A stretch of DNA of 33,173 nt, from positions 1-33,173 of the forward strand of contig NZ_JYJG01000060.1 of the NCBI RefSeq assembly GCF_000955955.1, read 5' to 3'. The translations under genes and the position numbers were made by a program. Every line of letters begins with the position of its first letter. Within the stretch, counting starts at the first letter, position 1. The DNA comes from Lentzea aerocolonigenes (GTDB lineage Bacteria; Actinomycetota; Actinomycetes; Mycobacteriales; Pseudonocardiaceae). This document shows, piece by piece, positions 30,976-33,173 of the stretch. Below the pieces are notes generated by a model. That model was not told the DNA's origin. It ran no database searches and saw nothing but the letters and a program-made list of their open reading frames with translations.

Positions 30976-31844
30976 CCCTGAGTCTTAACAGAGACCCCGT
31001 CGCGGGTCGCGTCGGCGCCCCAGCTGGCCAGCAGCTGCAAGGCCTCGGCGGACGGGGTGCCGGGTTCCGCGTAGTACGTCGTGAAGAACAGGTCCGGCTC
31101 GGCGGGCATCCTCAGCGACTCGTACTGCAGCGTCAGCTCACCGACGAGCGGGTGACGCAGCAGCTTGGTGCCGAAGTTCTTCTCCTTGACGTCGTGCTTG
31201 GCCCAGAGCTGCCGGAACAGCTCGCTCTTCACCGACAGCTCGCCGATCAGCGCGGTGAGCTCGGGGTCGTTCGGGTAGCAGCCCGCGTCCATCCGCAGGA
31301 ACCCGACGATGTCCGCCGCCTTGCTCTCCCAGTTGACGAACAGCTGCTGGTAGGAGGGCTGCAGGAAGATGAACCTGGCCCAGTTGCGTTCGCGTGGCTG
31401 CAGCTGGCCCCAGTCGCCGAACAGCGCCGCGGCCATCGGGTTCCACGCGAGCACGTCCGCGCGCCGCCCGCCGACGTAGGCGGGTACGCCGACACTGTCG
31501 AGCAGGTGCTGAAGGGTCGGACGCACCTGCGAACGGGCCGACTTCTTCTTGCCGCTGTACGGGCAGTTCGTCAGGTTGCGCAGGTAGGTGTGCTCGGCCT
31601 CGTTCAACCGCAGTGCGCGGGCGATCGAGTCGATCACCTCGGCGGAGACGTTGCGCCCGTTGCCCTGCTCAAGACGCGTGTAGTAGGCGACCGAGACGCC
31701 CGCGAGCTGCGCCAGTTCCTCGCGGCGCAGACCCGGCACGCGGCGGGTGCGGCCGTAGCGGGGCAGGCCCACGTCGTCGGGTGACAGCCGCGCTCGACGG
31801 CTGCGCAGGAACTCGCTCAGCTCGGTGCGCGGATCGACGGTCAT
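30972..31844 (-). CDS. XRE-family regulator with MmyB-like ligand-binding domain
   Basis: A 290-residue protein from ATG 31844 (a GGGGA lies close upstream). The N-terminal ELSEFLRSRRARLSPDDVGLP and VPGLRREELAQLAGVSVAYYTRLEQGNGRNVS form the helix-turn-helix typical of this actinomycete family. The C-terminal half contains VPAYVGGRRADVLAWNPMAAALFGD, then RNWARFIFLQP, the MmyB-like PAS-type domain. In this family the gene usually sits divergent from an oxidoreductase gene that it controls, as here with the zinc alcohol dehydrogenase. It also leads the SelW-like gene by an overlap. The ligand is unknown. Confidence 0.92.
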   Translation of the reverse strand: MTVDPRTELSEFLRSRRARLSPDDVGLPRYGRTRRVPGLRREELAQLAGVSVAYYTRLEQGNGRNVSAEVIDSIARALRLNEAEHTYLRNLTNCPYSGKKKSARSQVRPTLQHLLDSVGVPAYVGGRRADVLAWNPMAAALFGDWGQLQPRERNWARFIFLQPSYQQLFVNWESKAADIVGFLRMDAGCYPNDPELTALIGELSVKSELFRQLWAKHDVKEKNFGTKLLRHPLVGELTLQYESLRMPAEPDLFFTTYYAEPGTPSAEALQLLASWGADATRDGVSVKTQG

Positions 31845-31878
31845 GTCCCCGAGTATCCCCGGACCGGTGACGTCGTGC

Positions 31879-31906
31879 CTGCTACTGCCATTAGTAGGTT
31901 CAGCAG
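31879..31906. promoter_or_regulatory. Nested inverted repeats between the XRE and alcohol dehydrogenase genes
   Basis: CTGCT (31879-31883) pairs with AGCAG (31902-31906), and CTACT (31882-31886) with AGTAG (31893-31897), in the 146-base divergent region. A regulator site for the MmyB-type protein is likely here. No clear -10/-35 pair was found on either side. Confidence 0.4.
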
Positions 31907-31990
31907 ACGTACGAAAACCAGGAGTCTGGGTGGCCCCTCACGAACTCGGCAGTGTTCTCGGTGATACGACGAAACCGAGGAGAAACCCTG

Positions 31991-33031
31991 ATGAGCACCG
32001 TCGCTGCCTACGCCGCTCCCGCACCCAAGGCACCGCTGGAGCGCACCACCATCGAGCGTCGCGCGGTCGGCGCGCACGACGTTCTGATCGACATCAAGTT
32101 CGCGGGCATCTGCCACTCCGACATCCACCAGGTCAACGAGGGCTGGGGCGAGGCGATCTTCCCGATGGTCCCCGGCCACGAGATCGCCGGTGTGGTCACC
32201 GAGGTCGGTTCGGAGGTCACGCGTTACACCGTCGGTGACCGGGTCGGCGTCGGCTGCTTCGTCGACTCGTGCCGCGAGTGCGACTACTGCCTGCGTGGCC
32301 TGGAGCAGCACTGCGTCAAGGGCAACACGCAGACCTACAACGCCGTCGACAAGTTCGGCGACGTCACCTACGGCGGCTACTCGAAGCAGATCGTCGTCGA
32401 CGAGAACTACGCGGTGCGGATTCCCGACTCGCTTCCGCTGGACGTGGCCGCGCCGCTGCTGTGCGCGGGCATCACGCTGTACTCGCCGCTCAAGAACTGG
32501 AACGTCGGCCCTGGCAAGAAGGTCGCGATCGTCGGCCTGGGCGGGCTCGGTCACATGGGCGTCAAGATCGCTGCCGCGCTCGGTGCCGAGGTGACCGTGC
32601 TGTCGCAGTCGTTGCGCAAGAAGGACGACGGCCTCAAGCTCGGCGCGCACGACTACCGCGCCACCAACGACCCGGCGACGTTCTCCGAGCTGGCCGGGAC
32701 GTTCGACGTGATCGTCTCCACGGTGTCCGCACCGCTCGACTTCACGGCGTACATCGGGCTGCTCAAGACCGAGGGCGTGCTGGTCAACGTCGGCGCACCC
32801 GAGGAGCCGGTCTCGGTGAACATGTTCGGGCTCATCGTCGGGCGCAGGATGCTGGCTGGCTCGATGATCGGCGGCATCGCGGAGACCCAGGAGATGCTGG
32901 ACTTCTGCGCCGAGCACGGCCTGGGCGCGGAGATCGAGCTGATCAACGCCGACGAGATCAACGTGGCGTACGAGCGGGTGCAGTCGAGCGACGTGCGGTA
33001 CCGGTTCGTGATCGACACCGCCACGATCTAG
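31991..33031 (+). CDS. Zinc-dependent alcohol dehydrogenase, NAD(P)-dependent (YahK/CAD-like)
   Basis: A 346-residue enzyme from ATG 31991 with AGGAG eight bases upstream; the open frame to 31952 is not needed. Catalytic zinc ligands are C41 (GICHSDIH), H63-E64 (PGHEIAG) and C158 (LLCAGITLY). The structural zinc is held by C94, C97, C100 and C108 ([16 protein letters not shown]). The Rossmann motif [13 protein letters not shown] follows. This set is typical of the cinnamyl-alcohol/YahK-type aldehyde reductases, which mostly prefer NADPH and reduce a broad range of aldehydes. It is divergent from the MmyB-type regulator, and a truncated Old Yellow Enzyme fragment follows directly, suggesting a former reductase pair. 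Confidence 0.94.
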   Translation: MSTVAAYAAPAPKAPLERTTIERRAVGAHDVLIDIKFAGICHSDIHQVNEGWGEAIFPMVPGHEIAGVVTEVGSEVTRYTVGDRVGVGCFVDSCRECDYCLRGLEQHCVKGNTQTYNAVDKFGDVTYGGYSKQIVVDENYAVRIPDSLPLDVAAPLLCAGITLYSPLKNWNVGPGKKVAIVGLGGLGHMGVKIAAALGAEVTVLSQSLRKKDDGLKLGAHDYRATNDPATFSELAGTFDVIVSTVSAPLDFTAYIGLLKTEGVLVNVGAPEEPVSVNMFGLIVGRRMLAGSMIGGIAETQEMLDFCAEHGLGAEIELINADEINVAYERVQSSDVRYRFVIDTATI

Positions 33032-33040
33032 CCAGGTGGG

Positions 33041-33173
33041 CAGGGCATCCCTGACTCGTGGGACTCGGCGGCACCGGCCATCACCGGCGTGGCGGGTCGT
33101 GACCGATACCGTGCACGCCAACGGCGGCCGGATCTTCGCCCAGCTCATGCACGGTGGCCGCATCGGCCACGTC
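33041..33173 (+). pseudogene. Old Yellow Enzyme (ene-reductase) remnant, 5'-truncated and frameshifted, continuing past the window
   Basis: From 33041 the frame reads QGIPDSWDSAAPAITGVA; then, after a shift near 33087-33092, a second frame reads WRVVTDTVHANGGRIFAQLM followed by HGGRIGHV to the window end. This matches the middle of Old Yellow Enzymes (GQGYPDTPGIHT, then [27 protein letters not shown]), including the HxGR flavin region. The preceding 60-80 residues of the domain are missing, because the similarity starts ten bases after the alcohol dehydrogenase stop. Sequencing error could explain the frameshift but not the absent 5' part. The gene continues beyond 33173. Confidence 0.65.

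Overview
This is a 33-kb window of high-GC DNA with many GTG starts and tight ATGA/GTGA gene overlaps. It carries large SARP and LuxR-type ATPase regulators, secreted hydrolases and Thr-rich cell-surface linkers. Together these indicate a filamentous actinomycete. A member of Pseudonocardiales (Lentzea/Saccharothrix/Amycolatopsis-like) is my best guess, but this is inference and the genus cannot be fixed from the window. No tRNA, rRNA, CRISPR array or intact insertion sequence was seen.

Layout. (1) 1-2040: the 3' part of an epoxide hydrolase gene and a class I SAM methyltransferase, closed by a 13-bp perfect hairpin. (2) 2039-6080: a TetR regulator divergent from three translationally coupled genes (prolidase-like amidohydrolase, Fes/IroE-type esterase, FAD-dependent amine/amino-acid oxidase). 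(3) 6115-8934: a decayed macrolide-type glycosyltransferase fragment, then an amidase coupled to an ADP-ribosylglycohydrolase. Regions 2 and 3 together look like a small-molecule degradation locus for amide/ester substrates. (4) 9026-17: cell-envelope and secreted proteins: an L,D-transpeptidase-like protein, a secreted GH16 glucanase with candidate DasR-type and LacI-type operators, an Excalibur lipoprotein, a ~930-residue PcfJ-like protein with a 51-residue companion, an I36/M15-like secreted protein, and a carboxylesterase coupled to a jelly-roll alginate-lyase-like protein (the block ends at 18025).

(5) 18038-20405: a PucR-type regulator, an unknown 105-residue protein and an AlkD-like DNA glycosylase. 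(6) 20605-27123: a 903-residue SARP/NB-ARC/TPR regulator and a 913-residue LuxR-type ATPase regulator, flanking a compact minus-strand operon of two small membrane proteins and a MerR regulator. (7) 27379-30638: a DHFR/RibD-like reductase, HAD phosphatase, HAF-repeat secreted protein, hotdog thioesterase and a membrane protein. (8) 30691-33173: an MmyB-type XRE regulator overlapping a SelW-like (Rdx) CxxC protein, divergent from a zinc alcohol dehydrogenase. The window ends in a 5'-truncated, frameshifted Old Yellow Enzyme remnant.

The strongest leads are the PcfJ-like protein with its overlooked small partner, the dual-operator control region of the GH16 gene, the TetR-linked amidohydrolase/esterase/oxidase operon, the MerR membrane cassette with its internal palindrome, and the two gene remnants.
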